Source of the DNA: an uncultured Candidatus Nitrosopumilus sp.
GTDB lineage: Archaea > Thermoproteota > Nitrososphaeria > Nitrososphaerales > Nitrosopumilaceae
Direction: 5' to 3'
Assembly: GCA_905612295.1 (NCBI GenBank)
Contig: CAJQRN010000007.1
Location: forward strand, 1-64,000
DNA length: 64,000 bases
Shown: one piece after another, positions 25,693 through 33,962 of the stretch
Numbering within the stretch: position 1 is the first letter of the stretch
Layout: each line of letters starts with the position of its first letter
The notes under the pieces: generated by a model
What the model saw: only the letters and a program-made list of their open reading frames with translations
Told to the model about the DNA's origin: nothing
Database searches by the model: none
Program-made: the position numbers and the translations under genes

Positions 25693-26106
25693 CTAACTAT
25701 TTTTGATAGACATAATTTTGGTATGTTCCATTACAACCCAATAATCAACATTTTGTCCATTTTCTAATTTTCCTTTAACTTCATCATCAATCATGGCAAC
25801 ATCTATGGTTTCAAATGTTTCAGCATCCATAACTTGTACTGTGTCACCGTTAATTGAAATAATTTGTCCAACTTTCTTGTTAATCATTGGAATGTGAATT
25901 TGCATACTCACAGGGCCAACATGTGGTCGATTTTTTCCATCAAAGATACCTTGACCAACTATTCGGGCTTTTGCTGCACCGTGTTTTCCAGGTTTTGATG
26001 TATCGTATTCAATAATTCTACATGCCTCACCGCTAGGTTGATCAGTGTGTGGAAGTAGAATGTATGATCCAATTTTTAATGAACCTAAATCAGAGGGTTT
26101 ACTCAT
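25693..26106 (-). CDS. Translation factor aIF5A
   Basis: This is a 137-residue archaeal initiation factor 5A, which helps ribosomes with difficult peptide bonds. The hypusination loop KPGKHGAAK is near residue 35, with the modifiable Lys before HGAAK. PSGEACRIIEY and GIFDGKNR flank it, and an OB fold forms the C-terminal half. The start MSKPSDLGSLK fits the family. It lies between the C/D RNA and a hypothetical gene. Length is typical. Confidence 0.94.
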   Translation of the reverse strand: MSKPSDLGSLKIGSYILLPHTDQPSGEACRIIEYDTSKPGKHGAAKARIVGQGIFDGKNRPHVGPVSMQIHIPMINKKVGQIISINGDTVQVMDAETFETIDVAMIDDEVKGKLENGQNVDYWVVMEHTKIMSIKNS

Positions 26107-26139
26107 AAAAAATAGTTTTTGCTCGAATATTTAACTATT

Positions 26140-26751
26140 CTACTTTAGATTATCAAGGATCGAAAGGCTCAAAAAACTAGTTAATGTAAACCCTCTTCGA
26201 TTAATATCACGCTGAGTTTGATCACAATATTTTTTTACACTTTGATGACTTTTTTCACTTGCAACTTCAAGTGTCACCATATTTCCAGAATATGGAAATG
26301 TGAATTTTGAAGGAATAGAGCAAGTAGTAGATACATCTCCAAATCCTGCAATTTCAATTTTTTCTTTTTTTAGTAATGAACCAGCAATTTCGCATAAATC
26401 ATCATTATCGTCCGCATATTCAAGATAGTATATAGAAATAAAGTTAGTTTTTTCCTCAACTTCCCTTTCAAAAAGATAATCTCGAATATTAAAAATAAAA
26501 GAAGTTTGTTCTTGAACATGTTTAGATAATTCTTTTTCTACAATTGAATTATTTTTGAATTTGGCTAGGAGGTAATGATTAGCAGAAGTTGAAAAGTAGG
26601 GTTTACTGTCACTTGAAAATGTACCTGTAACAAAATATAATTTTTCAATATTTTTTGAACTAACCCAGGAGTCCTTTAATTCAAGAGAATCTTGATTGTG
26701 TAAATATGGGGCACACGCATAGCCAGAATAAGATAATGTTTCAGTAGACAC
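26140..26751 (-). CDS. Hypothetical soluble protein
   Basis: This is a 203-residue protein with no recognised domain. It begins MSTETLSYSGYACAPYLHNQ. It has predicted mixed alpha/beta structure and no membrane segment, and its four Cys are scattered rather than paired. Hydrophobic strands such as FISIYYLEYADD and KFTFPYSGNMVTLEV suggest a compact fold. The start is the first ATG. It is 33 bp upstream of aif5A in the same direction and may share its transcript. I cannot assign a role. Confidence 0.65.
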   Translation of the reverse strand: MSTETLSYSGYACAPYLHNQDSLELKDSWVSSKNIEKLYFVTGTFSSDSKPYFSTSANHYLLAKFKNNSIVEKELSKHVQEQTSFIFNIRDYLFEREVEEKTNFISIYYLEYADDNDDLCEIAGSLLKKEKIEIAGFGDVSTTCSIPSKFTFPYSGNMVTLEVASEKSHQSVKKYCDQTQRDINRRGFTLTSFLSLSILDNLK

Positions 26752-26849
26752 GATAGCATTTAGAATGTTTAAGGGTATTTAGTAATATATGAAATAGAAA
26801 TTAAAAAAGTGCCATAGTTTTTAAGAGTAGTAATCTTTGTTTTTTTTGT

Positions 26850-26976
26850 CCCGTGGTAGCTCAGCCTGGTAGAGCTCCTGGCTGTAGATGTTGGCTTTAG
26901 ATGGCTAAACGAAACACAGCCCATCAGGCATACAGAAACCGGGTTGTCGGTGGTTCAATTCCGCCCCGCGGGACCA
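26850..26976 (+). tRNA. tRNA-Tyr (GTA) with a 50-nt intron
   Basis: The acceptor stem CCCGTGG/CCGCGGG has the C1-G72 pair of archaeal tRNA-Tyr, with A73 and an encoded CCA. The D arm is GCTC/GAGC, the anticodon stem CCTGG/CCGGG and the T arm GGTGG-TTCAATT-CCGCC. The anticodon is GTA at 26884-26886. An intron at 26888-26937 follows position 37. CTGT pairs with ACAG as a 4-bp helix between two 3-nt bulges (AGA and AAA), the canonical bulge-helix-bulge cut site of the archaeal splicing endonuclease. Confidence 0.95.
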
Positions 26977-27056
26977 TAGTTTTTTTAAATGATAAATAAA
27001 AAAAATAGACTGCTTAAGAAAACATAGATGAAATCTTAATTTAAAAATTCAAATGT

Positions 27057-27248
27057 CTATTCTACTTTTTTGACTTTTTGTGCGGCTGGTCCTTTTTGAC
27101 CTTCACCAACTTCAAACTCGACTTTATCGCCTTCATTGATGAATCCATCAACGTCAGATTTGTGAACGAACATATCTTCGCCACCTTCTCTTTCAATAAA
27201 ACCAAAGCCTTTAGTTCGGTTGAACCATTTTACTGTACCTTGTTCCAT
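27057..27248 (-). CDS. Cold-shock domain protein
   Basis: This is a 63-residue cold-shock protein of the CspA type. It has the RNP1-like [11 protein letters not shown] and the RNP2-like DMFVHKSDV, and begins [12 protein letters not shown]. It would bind single-stranded RNA and DNA and act as an RNA chaperone. Such proteins are uncommon in archaea but are known in marine Thaumarchaeota, haloarchaea and some methanogens. It is monocistronic, between tRNA-Tyr and aIF1A. Length and motif spacing are normal. Confidence 0.93.
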   Translation of the reverse strand: MEQGTVKWFNRTKGFGFIEREGGEDMFVHKSDVDGFINEGDKVEFEVGEGQKGPAAQKVKKVE

Positions 27249-27295
27249 ACCTTCAGGAATAAAACATTCACTATATTAACTAAGGTATCCAGAAA

Positions 27296-27607
27296 TTAGA
27301 AATCTTTTGCAATGTGTTCATTATCTTTGAGCCATTGAACTTGAGGTATTGTAAATCTCCAAACAATATCTCCACGTCCGTCCTTATCAAAATCCCACGG
27401 AGCAATAATTACAATGTCATTATCTCGAATCCAAACTCGTCTCTTTAATTTTCCTCTAATTCGTCCTCTTCTAGTTATATTATCATCACATTTTATCATA
27501 ACATTTTCTCCGCCCATCATTTTCAATACCCTACCAAATAATTCACCCTCTTCTGGAAGACGAATTTCTTTTAGAGCACTTTCATTTTTTACTTGACGCT
27601 TACCCAT
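27296..27607 (-). CDS. Translation initiation factor aIF1A
   Basis: This is a 103-residue aIF1A, an OB-fold factor that binds the A site of the small ribosomal subunit during initiation. It has LPEEGELFGRVLKMMGGENV, RRGRIRGKLKRRVWI and IIAPWDFDKDGRGDIVWRF, as in all archaeal aIF1A. The basic N-terminus (MGKRQVKNESALKE) contacts rRNA. Length is as expected. It is divergent from the cysteine-cluster gene at 27709. Confidence 0.95.
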   Translation of the reverse strand: MGKRQVKNESALKEIRLPEEGELFGRVLKMMGGENVMIKCDDNITRRGRIRGKLKRRVWIRDNDIVIIAPWDFDKDGRGDIVWRFTIPQVQWLKDNEHIAKDF

Positions 27608-27708
27608 AGTGTTGATGAGTCATGTTACCATATAACTGATGAGGTTTTTAGAACATAGTTTTAAAAAAATACAAAAGAAATTTTATCTATAGTATTCAAA
27701 ATTATCTA

Positions 27709-28275
27709 ATGGAGTTTAGATGTGTTGATGAGTGTTCTCAGTGTTGTGTTGAAAGAGAGTATTATCCAACTAAGCAATTTGGAAAAATTGGAGTATTAAT
27801 TTTACCAGAAGAGAAAGAGAGTATTGAAAAATTAGCAGAAGTAAATAAAATTAAAATTAAAATTTTGCCAAGGATTGGGGTTTCTAAAAATAAAAATCAG
27901 ATGCCCACAAAAATTTTAGCATATCAATTAATGGGAATTGAAGATAACGGTAATACTTGTCCTTTTTTAGATACACATAGTGGTAAAAAATCAACACATG
28001 GTGGATTCCCATGTAAAATTTACAAGAGCAAACCATTAGCATGTAGTGCATATCCATTGATTGAAATAAATCCAATTAGTTTAGATCAAAAATGTAAATT
28101 CTGTAAAGAATGTGGAACTGCAGATAAAAATTTAAATTTTGAAACAGAATCTTTATTAAAAATACAAGAAAGTATGCAAACAAATGCAAGATGTATTTGG
28201 AGATATGCAACAGGGATTGGAGAACAAGAAGATCAAGAAATTATTAAAACAGGTTGGGTTTTAGAAGATTATTAA
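27709..28275 (+). CDS. YkgJ-type cysteine-cluster protein
   Basis: This is a 188-residue protein with about ten Cys in the spacing of the YkgJ/Fe-S zinc-binding cysteine-cluster family. The groups are CVDECSQCC at residues 5-13, NTCPFLD, FPCKIYKSKPLACSAYP and KCKFCKECG. The family probably binds an iron-sulfur cluster or zinc and has no settled function. A tract TTTTATCTATAG about 35 nt upstream could be the promoter. It stands alone between divergent aIF1A and the convergent dehydrogenase. Confidence 0.8.
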   Translation: MEFRCVDECSQCCVEREYYPTKQFGKIGVLILPEEKESIEKLAEVNKIKIKILPRIGVSKNKNQMPTKILAYQLMGIEDNGNTCPFLDTHSGKKSTHGGFPCKIYKSKPLACSAYPLIEINPISLDQKCKFCKECGTADKNLNFETESLLKIQESMQTNARCIWRYATGIGEQEDQEIIKTGWVLEDY

Positions 28276-28297
28276 ATAATTTTAAAATTAAATTAGA

Positions 28298-29350
28298 TTA
28301 AGGGTTTATGACAGCTCGTCCAATAATTTTTCTTGCTTTAAGATCCTCTAATGCAGTATTACATTCATCAAGATTATATCTTTTTGAGATAACAGGATTT
28401 AGAGTACCTTTTCGTGCAAGTGCAAGTAACTCAATCATATCATCATAGTTTCCAGTATATGCTCCTTGAATGGTAATAGATTTGAGAGGAATAGTTACTA
28501 AAGATAATTCAATAGAACCACCAAATAATCCCACAAGAACCAAATTCCCTCTTTTTCTCAAAACAGCAAAATCAAGTTTAGCAGTTGGTGGAGCGTTAAC
28601 AAAATCAACAACACTATCAGCACCCTTACCATTACAAATAGACATGATTTTTTCAGATGCATCAGATTCTTTAGAATTAATAACAAAATCAGCACCCATT
28701 TCTTTTGCAGTATTTAATTTTTGATCATCAATATCAACACAAATAATTTTTGCATCCGTAATAGCATTAGCAATTTGAACACCCATCAATCCTAAACCAC
28801 CAGCACCAACAATGACAAGGAATTCAGGAGAATTTTGGTTTGCTTTTTTAATTGCGGTGTATGCAGTTAGTCCAGAACATGCAAGTGAAGTTGCAGCATC
28901 AGGATCAACACCGTCCAATTTTGCTAAATATTTAAAACTTGGAATTAAAGCATAGTCAGAATAACCACCATCTTGAAAAACACCCATAGATTTTGGAGCA
29001 TCGCATAAATTTTCATTACTAACCTTACATGCAGGGCATTCACCACATCCGATCCAAGGAAAAACAAGTACTTGATCACCCTTGGCAATACCTGAAACGT
29101 CATTTCCAATATCTTCAACAGTACCAACAATTTCATGACCAGGAGTTACAGGGTATTTTACACCTCTATCAGTGACTTTCATAAATTTTCCGTCACCAAG
29201 ATCATATCCACCTTCCCACAAATGTAAATCACTATGACATACACCTACAGAATTTACTTTAAGTAAAACTTGATCTCCTTCAGGTTTTGGCGTATTAGAT
29301 TCAGAAATAGCAAGAGGAGCATTAGGAGCAGTGATCCGTGCAGATTTCAT
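28298..29350 (-). CDS. Zinc-dependent alcohol dehydrogenase
   Basis: This is a 350-residue medium-chain dehydrogenase. The catalytic zinc site is GVCHSDLHLWEG and TPGHEIVGTVE. The structural zinc site is CGECPACKVSNENLC with CX2CX2CX7C spacing. The NAD(P) fold has VIVGAGGLGLMGVQIAN, followed by an acidic ICVDIDDQKL that favours NAD. The enzyme would oxidise alcohols or reduce aldehydes. The true substrate is unknown, since this family is broad. The gene ends 23 nt from the convergent YkgJ-type gene. Confidence 0.88.
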   Translation of the reverse strand: MKSARITAPNAPLAISESNTPKPEGDQVLLKVNSVGVCHSDLHLWEGGYDLGDGKFMKVTDRGVKYPVTPGHEIVGTVEDIGNDVSGIAKGDQVLVFPWIGCGECPACKVSNENLCDAPKSMGVFQDGGYSDYALIPSFKYLAKLDGVDPDAATSLACSGLTAYTAIKKANQNSPEFLVIVGAGGLGLMGVQIANAITDAKIICVDIDDQKLNTAKEMGADFVINSKESDASEKIMSICNGKGADSVVDFVNAPPTAKLDFAVLRKRGNLVLVGLFGGSIELSLVTIPLKSITIQGAYTGNYDDMIELLALARKGTLNPVISKRYNLDECNTALEDLKARKIIGRAVINP

Positions 29351-29445
29351 AACAAAAAAAAATCATCTTTACAATATAAGAGTTGACTGGAAGTAAGAAA
29401 AAAGTAGAGTCATTAGATATTATTGAATAAGAGAAGAGTTATGCT

Positions 29446-30126
29446 GTGAGTGAATCTCAAACACCTAACGGTATTTCTCAAGAACCAATTAATGTTTTAT
29501 TTGATACAAAAGCAGTTGTAAAAAAAGACGTATGGGAGATAGATCTAATTCAAATTTTAAATTTATTAACAAAAATTCTGGAAAAAACAGATTCAAAAGA
29601 TCTTAAAGTTGCAGGAATGGCAGCATTGTCATCATCACTAATTTACAGAATGAAAGTTGAAAGTATTTTTGCATTACAAAAAGCAGCCATGGATAAAAAA
29701 CCAAGTTTTCAAAGAACAGATGTGGATATTGAATTAATTGATATCCCATACAGACATGAATCAACATATCCAGTGTCATTAGATGACTTGTTAGGATTAC
29801 TACAGAATCTTATTGGTACAATTGCAAATCCACAATCACGAAGAAATAGAAAATTGGAGATAGAGCCAATCGAGGCACCAGATTTTCAAGAATTTTTTAT
29901 TTCACTAGAAAGTATTATTGGAAAGTATGAAGATTTAATCATGAAAAAAATTGCAAATACAGGGTTTGGATTACTGCAAGACATCATCGCAGAACTTGAT
30001 CAAGTGGATTCAATTAGATGTTTTTTTGCAGCATTATTTTTGGCAAGAGATCAAAAAGTGGATTTAGAACAACAAGAGGACGATATCAAAATTATACTTA
30101 TGAAAGAAGAGACAACAACTGAATAG
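29446..30126 (+). CDS. scpA: Segregation and condensation protein ScpA
   Basis: This is a 226-residue kleisin of the ScpA family, which bridges SMC ATPase heads in chromosome condensation. The N-terminal helical part (KDVWEIDLIQILNLLTKILE and VAGMAALSSSLIYRMKVES) matches ScpA. The central region is poorly conserved, and the C-terminal winged helix includes SIRCFFAALFLARDQKVDL. Translation starts at a GTG. The partner scpB is 49 nt downstream in the same direction. The smc gene is not in this window. Confidence 0.9.
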   Translation: MSESQTPNGISQEPINVLFDTKAVVKKDVWEIDLIQILNLLTKILEKTDSKDLKVAGMAALSSSLIYRMKVESIFALQKAAMDKKPSFQRTDVDIELIDIPYRHESTYPVSLDDLLGLLQNLIGTIANPQSRRNRKLEIEPIEAPDFQEFFISLESIIGKYEDLIMKKIANTGFGLLQDIIAELDQVDSIRCFFAALFLARDQKVDLEQQEDDIKIILMKEETTTE

Positions 30127-30175
30127 AGATGGAGAAGAATTTCTTTAACTAAATTTTAAAGGATGATAATAAAAC

Positions 30176-30754
30176 ATGGTCAAAATTGAAAATGCAAAAG
30201 AATCAACAGCGAGAATAGAAGCAGCACTATATTCAGCAGGTAGACCACTCAGAATAGAAGACATCATAAGAGCATCAGGCACAGAATCTAAAATAAAAAC
30301 ATTAGAATTACTTAACGAAATTATCAAAAAAACAAAAAATGCATTCATAGCATTAGAAATAGCAATACTGCCGGATGGATCATATGTAATGCAGTTGAAA
30401 CCAGAATACAGTTCAACTGTTAAAAGATATGCATCAAAACCAGTTTTACCAAATGCGACACTAAAGACATTATCATATATTGCATATGCGCAACCAATTG
30501 CTTCAAAGCAACTTGTTGAAACTAGAGGTTCAGGAGTTTATGCACATCTAAAAGAATTACGGCAACTAGATTACATTACTCACCAAAATGTAGGTAGATT
30601 AAAAATTTATACAACAACTGAAAAATTTCAAAAATATTTTGGAATTCAAGGAGATGTGGAAGATCTAAAATCAAGATTATTTTCTAAAGTAAGAAAAACA
30701 GCAGGAAGAAATGAGATAAAATCCACACCGCAAATAATAACAGAAACAGAATAG
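30176..30754 (+). CDS. scpB: Segregation and condensation protein ScpB
   Basis: This is a 192-residue ScpB with two winged-helix domains that binds the ScpA middle region. The sequence ARIEAALYSAGRPLRIEDII near the start and TLKTLSYIAYAQPIASKQLVETRGSGVYAHLKEL in the second domain are family hallmarks, though the latter is split here for description. It forms an operon with scpA and is followed by rps8e after 67 bp. Length is in the usual range. Confidence 0.9.
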   Translation: MVKIENAKESTARIEAALYSAGRPLRIEDIIRASGTESKIKTLELLNEIIKKTKNAFIALEIAILPDGSYVMQLKPEYSSTVKRYASKPVLPNATLKTLSYIAYAQPIASKQLVETRGSGVYAHLKELRQLDYITHQNVGRLKIYTTTEKFQKYFGIQGDVEDLKSRLFSKVRKTAGRNEIKSTPQIITETE

Positions 30755-30821
30755 ATAGATTTTTGATTTAAGGCTAATTTTTGGCGTTTTGTATAAATTA
30801 GAGTAATTCAGTAAATTTCTT

Positions 30822-31205
30822 GTGAGAAAATCAGTAGAAAATTTAGCAACCAGTAAGATAACTGGAGGAAGAAGAAAACCACTTAGAATTAGAAGAAAAT
30901 ATGAAACAGATAGATATCCAAATGAGGCAATTAATGGAGCTCAAGTAACAGTAACAAGAAGAGTTAGAGGTAGCAACAACAAAGTTGCTTTAAAAACAAT
31001 TGATTTTGTTAATTTATCAACAGGTAATGCCAAAGTTGTCAAAGCAAAAATTATCAAAGTAATAGATAACACTACAAATAATGATTATAAAAGAAGAGGA
31101 ATTATCAGTAAAGGTGCAATTCTTGAAACGGAAGAAGGTAAGTGTAGAGTTGTATCTAGACCAGGACAATTAGGAATAGTCAACGCAGTTTTGCTAAAAG
31201 AATAA
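30822..31205 (+). CDS. rps8e: Ribosomal protein S8e
   Basis: This is a 127-residue small-subunit protein. The basic N-terminus (MRKSVENLATSKITGGRRKP) and the segment KYETDRYPNEA are S8e features; the C-terminal half is the barrel domain with GIISKGAILETEEGK. Archaeal S8e lacks the eukaryotic insert, and this length agrees. Translation starts at GTG (30822). The SRP19 gene starts 1 nt after the stop, so S8e and SRP19 are likely cotranslated. Confidence 0.93.
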   Translation: MRKSVENLATSKITGGRRKPLRIRRKYETDRYPNEAINGAQVTVTRRVRGSNNKVALKTIDFVNLSTGNAKVVKAKIIKVIDNTTNNDYKRRGIISKGAILETEEGKCRVVSRPGQLGIVNAVLLKE

Positions 31206-31206
31206 A

Positions 31207-31506
31207 ATGAAAGATTACGAGCACATCGTAATATGGTTGGATTATTTTAATAAAAATTTAAAAAGATCAATGGGAAGAAGATTACCATTAGAAAAGTCTG
31301 TTTATGACCCATCATTAAAAGAATTAATTGATGCAACAACATCAGCAGGATTTGAAATAACAGAATCGGAGGATAAAGTAAGATTTCCAAAAAGACCGTT
31401 TGTTAGGTCAGGGTATATTGTGTTACCAAAAGGATCACATAAGACAATTATTCTTAACAAAATTTCACAAAAACTTACTTCAAAAAGAGTCAAGCAAACA
31501 AAATAA
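31207..31506 (+). CDS. srp19: Signal recognition particle protein SRP19
   Basis: This is a 99-residue SRP19 that folds 7S RNA so that SRP54 can bind. It has HIVIWLDYFNKNLKRSMGRR and the loop VYDPSLKELIDATTSAGF. The basic segment RFPKRPFVRSGYIVLP fits the RNA-binding surface. It is coupled to rps8e (1 nt apart). A 75-bp gap follows before gar1. SRP54 is encoded at 23471. Confidence 0.93.
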   Translation: MKDYEHIVIWLDYFNKNLKRSMGRRLPLEKSVYDPSLKELIDATTSAGFEITESEDKVRFPKRPFVRSGYIVLPKGSHKTIILNKISQKLTSKRVKQTK

Positions 31507-31584
31507 AATCGATTCTAGCTCTTAGCTAAAGTAAAGTTGACAGAAGTACATGATAGTGTGATCATTTCTAGTATTATTAATTGC

Positions 31585-31590
31585 AGGAGG
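31585..31590 (+). promoter_or_regulatory. Shine-Dalgarno site deciding the gar1 start
   Basis: AGGAGG lies 11 nt before the ATG at 31602. It also lies inside an alternative frame that would start at the TTG 31581, which makes that TTG very unlikely. It is one of few clear ribosome binding sites in the window. Confidence 0.65.
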
Positions 31591-31601
31591 TAGGCGAAAT
31601 A

Positions 31602-31850
31602 ATGCACCTAGCCGGAAGTGGTAGAGTGATAATTCAGCTATCAAAAGAATTAGTTGAAGGACAAATACTCTGCGACGATAAAGGAACTAGAGTTGCAAAA
31701 GTAATGGAACTAATTGGTCCAGTAAAAAGACCGTTTGCGTCAGCGACGTCTTTAACAAATAATATAAATAAATTTGTTGGAAAAAAAGTTTTCATGTTTG
31801 AGCAATCTGCTGCAACTACACCAAAAAGATTTAGGAGAAATAGAAGATGA
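31602..31850 (+). CDS. gar1: H/ACA RNP protein Gar1
   Basis: This is an 82-residue Gar1, a beta-barrel subunit of the H/ACA pseudouridylation particle that binds Cbf5 and speeds substrate release. It begins MHLAGSGRVIIQLSKE, contains VAKVMELIGPVKRPFASA (the Gar1 core), and ends in a short Arg-rich tail (PKRFRRNRR). The start follows AGGAGG at 31585. A TTG seven codons upstream is the alternative. It overlaps tfb by 4 nt (ATGA), a common archaeal pairing. Confidence 0.9.
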   Translation: MHLAGSGRVIIQLSKELVEGQILCDDKGTRVAKVMELIGPVKRPFASATSLTNNINKFVGKKVFMFEQSAATTPKRFRRNRR

Positions 31851-32806
31851 ACATATTACAAACCCAAAATTGTCCGGAATGCAGATCATCATCGTTAGTT
31901 GATGACATGCAGAATGGCGAACTAATCTGTTCTGGTTGTGGAATAGTTGTCGACGATCAGATTGCAGATTGTGGTCCAGAAACAATAAGTTCGAATCTCG
32001 AAGATAAAATGAAGCTTGCAAGAGCAACAGGACAAACAACCTATTCTCAACATGATTTGGGAATAACAACTGAGATTTCAATTAGTTCAAAAGACTTTAG
32101 TGGTAAAACTATCAACCATGAAGTAAAAAACCAAATGAATCATCTCAGGAAATGGCAACAAAGAGTAAGAGTATCAACACCAAAAGAAAGACGACTTGCA
32201 AATGTTTTAGCAAAAATGGGCGAAACATGTGAATCACTTAATCTTTCAAAAAATGTGTTAGAGACTACTTCAATGATATACAGAAATTTAGACGGACACA
32301 TAGATGTTAAAGGGAAATCAGTAGTTTGTATCACAGCAGCTACAATTTACATGGCATGTAAACAATGTGACGTAGTAAGATCATTAGAAGAAATTTGCCG
32401 AGGAATTGTTCCAGGAAAAGATGTTAAATCAAAAACAAAACTTGCAGCAAGATATTACAGAACCATAGTAATGGAAATGGGCTCATTAAAAGCTCCAGTA
32501 CTAACTATGGACAAATACATCTCAAAGATAGCAAACATGACACATACTGAGGTTAGAGTAGAAAGATTAGCCTTAGAAATTGCTGAAAAAACAAAAGATA
32601 ATAGCATTTCAGATGGAAAATCACCAAATGGGATTGCTGCAGCATATCTGTATGTTTCATCAGTACTACTTGGACAAAATATCCTACAAAGGGACGTTTC
32701 AAGTGTTGCAGGAGTTACAGAAGTTACTATCAGAAATAGATGTAAAGAGATTCTAACAAGTCATAAACTCAAAATTACATTGAGACCATCTCTGGCCAAA
32801 TGTTAA
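31847..32806 (+). CDS. tfb: Transcription initiation factor TFB
   Basis: This is a 319-residue TFIIB homologue. The N-terminal zinc ribbon has CPECRSSSLVDDMQNGELIC and SGCGIVVDDQ. The B-finger and linker follow, then two cyclin-like repeats (about residues 110-205 and 210-305; CITAATIYMACKQ in the first, GIAAAYLYVSSVL in the second). It recruits RNA polymerase to TBP-bound promoters. Thaumarchaea usually have several TFBs, so this may be one of a set. It is translated from an ATG overlapping the gar1 stop. Confidence 0.95.
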   Translation: MNILQTQNCPECRSSSLVDDMQNGELICSGCGIVVDDQIADCGPETISSNLEDKMKLARATGQTTYSQHDLGITTEISISSKDFSGKTINHEVKNQMNHLRKWQQRVRVSTPKERRLANVLAKMGETCESLNLSKNVLETTSMIYRNLDGHIDVKGKSVVCITAATIYMACKQCDVVRSLEEICRGIVPGKDVKSKTKLAARYYRTIVMEMGSLKAPVLTMDKYISKIANMTHTEVRVERLALEIAEKTKDNSISDGKSPNGIAAAYLYVSSVLLGQNILQRDVSSVAGVTEVTIRNRCKEILTSHKLKITLRPSLAKC

Positions 32807-32905
32807 CACATATCCCCCACCCCTTTTCATTTCATTATTAAAAATACCAATTAGGATTAGCTAAATTTCGTCGGTATTATATAGAGAATCAAAAATATTT
32901 TAGTT

Positions 32906-33676
32906 ATGGTAGTATTAGAAATTAAAGACCTACACGTGTCAATAGGAGATAAAGAGATTCTCAAAGGAGTCAATTTAAAGACAAATCCAGGAGAGGTACA
33001 TGCCATTATGGGACCAAATGGTTCAGGAAAAAGTACACTAGCTTACACACTACTTGCACATCCAAAATATCAAGTCACTAAAGGAGATATTCTATTAGAT
33101 GGTGAAAGTATTTTAGAATTAACAGCAGATCAAAGAGCAAAAAAAGGATTATTTTTAGCATTTCAATATCCAACTGAAGTTTCAGGAGTAGGATTTTCTC
33201 ACTTTCTAAGAACAGCATATAATTCTCTAAGTAAAGCAATGGACGGAGATGATAGAGAAGTGTTCATCACCGTAAGAGAATTTCAAAAATATCTTAAAGA
33301 AAACATAGCTAAAGTTGGATTAAGAGAAGAGTTTCTTTCAAGATACCTAAACGAAGGTTTTTCAGGAGGAGAGAAAAAACGTGCAGAAGTATTACAAATG
33401 GCAGTTTTAAAACCTAAAGTTTCAATTTTAGATGAACCAGATTCAGGATTAGATATTGATGCAGTTCAATCAGTAGCTCAAGCAATCAGTAAAGTCTCAA
33501 CAAAAGATGCAACAGTAATTATAATTACTCACTATGCTAGAATTCTAAATTTCTTAGATAAGTTAGATTATGTACATGTGTTTGCAGAAGGCAAAGTCCT
33601 ACAAACAGGAGATGCATCTCTTGCACAAAAATTAGAAGCTGAAGGTTATGAATGGGCTTTAGAAAAAACAGCATAA
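32906..33676 (+). CDS. sufC: Fe-S cluster assembly ATPase SufC
   Basis: This is a 256-residue ABC-type ATPase that powers the SufBCD scaffold. The Walker A motif GPNGSGKSTLAYTLL is at about residue 36, the Q-loop FQYPTEVSGVGF follows, then the signature SGGEKKRAEVLQ, Walker B SILDEPDSGLDID and a switch His in IIITHYARIL. The SufC-typical YPXEV segment is present. A TATA-like ATTATATAG at 32876 sits 25-30 nt upstream. sufB, sufD, sufS and sufU lie about 14 kb away on the other strand. Confidence 0.94.
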   Translation: MVVLEIKDLHVSIGDKEILKGVNLKTNPGEVHAIMGPNGSGKSTLAYTLLAHPKYQVTKGDILLDGESILELTADQRAKKGLFLAFQYPTEVSGVGFSHFLRTAYNSLSKAMDGDDREVFITVREFQKYLKENIAKVGLREEFLSRYLNEGFSGGEKKRAEVLQMAVLKPKVSILDEPDSGLDIDAVQSVAQAISKVSTKDATVIIITHYARILNFLDKLDYVHVFAEGKVLQTGDASLAQKLEAEGYEWALEKTA

Positions 33677-33705
33677 TTAAATTTAAAAACCATTTTAAAA
33701 AAATA

Positions 33706-33918
33706 TTGATTTACAAAGTTCAAGTACAATTTTGTAAAAATTTCTTAAAAATTGAAAAAGATCAAATATCTATCGGAATCAAATCAAACCCAATCAAAGG
33801 AGAAGCAAATAAAGAAATCATTAAAAAAATTGCAAAGTACTTTACAATATCTACAACAGCAATAGAAATCAAATCAGGTCATAAATCTAAAGAAAAAATC
33901 ATAGAAATATCACAGTAA
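33706..33918 (+). CDS. DUF167/YggU-family small protein
   Basis: This is a small DUF167 protein of about 70 residues. The family pattern is seen in ISIGIKSNPIKGEANKEIIK and EIKSGHKSKEKIIEI. Such proteins adopt an alpha/beta fold and have no known function. The start is uncertain: a TTG at 33706 gives a domain-length protein, whereas an in-frame ATG at 33652 would overlap the end of sufC by 25 bp. It follows sufC closely and may be cotranscribed. Confidence 0.7.
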   Translation: MIYKVQVQFCKNFLKIEKDQISIGIKSNPIKGEANKEIIKKIAKYFTISTTAIEIKSGHKSKEKIIEISQ

Positions 33919-33962
33919 ATAAGATATTTTTTATTTAAATAGGGTTTTAGAAATTAAAAATT

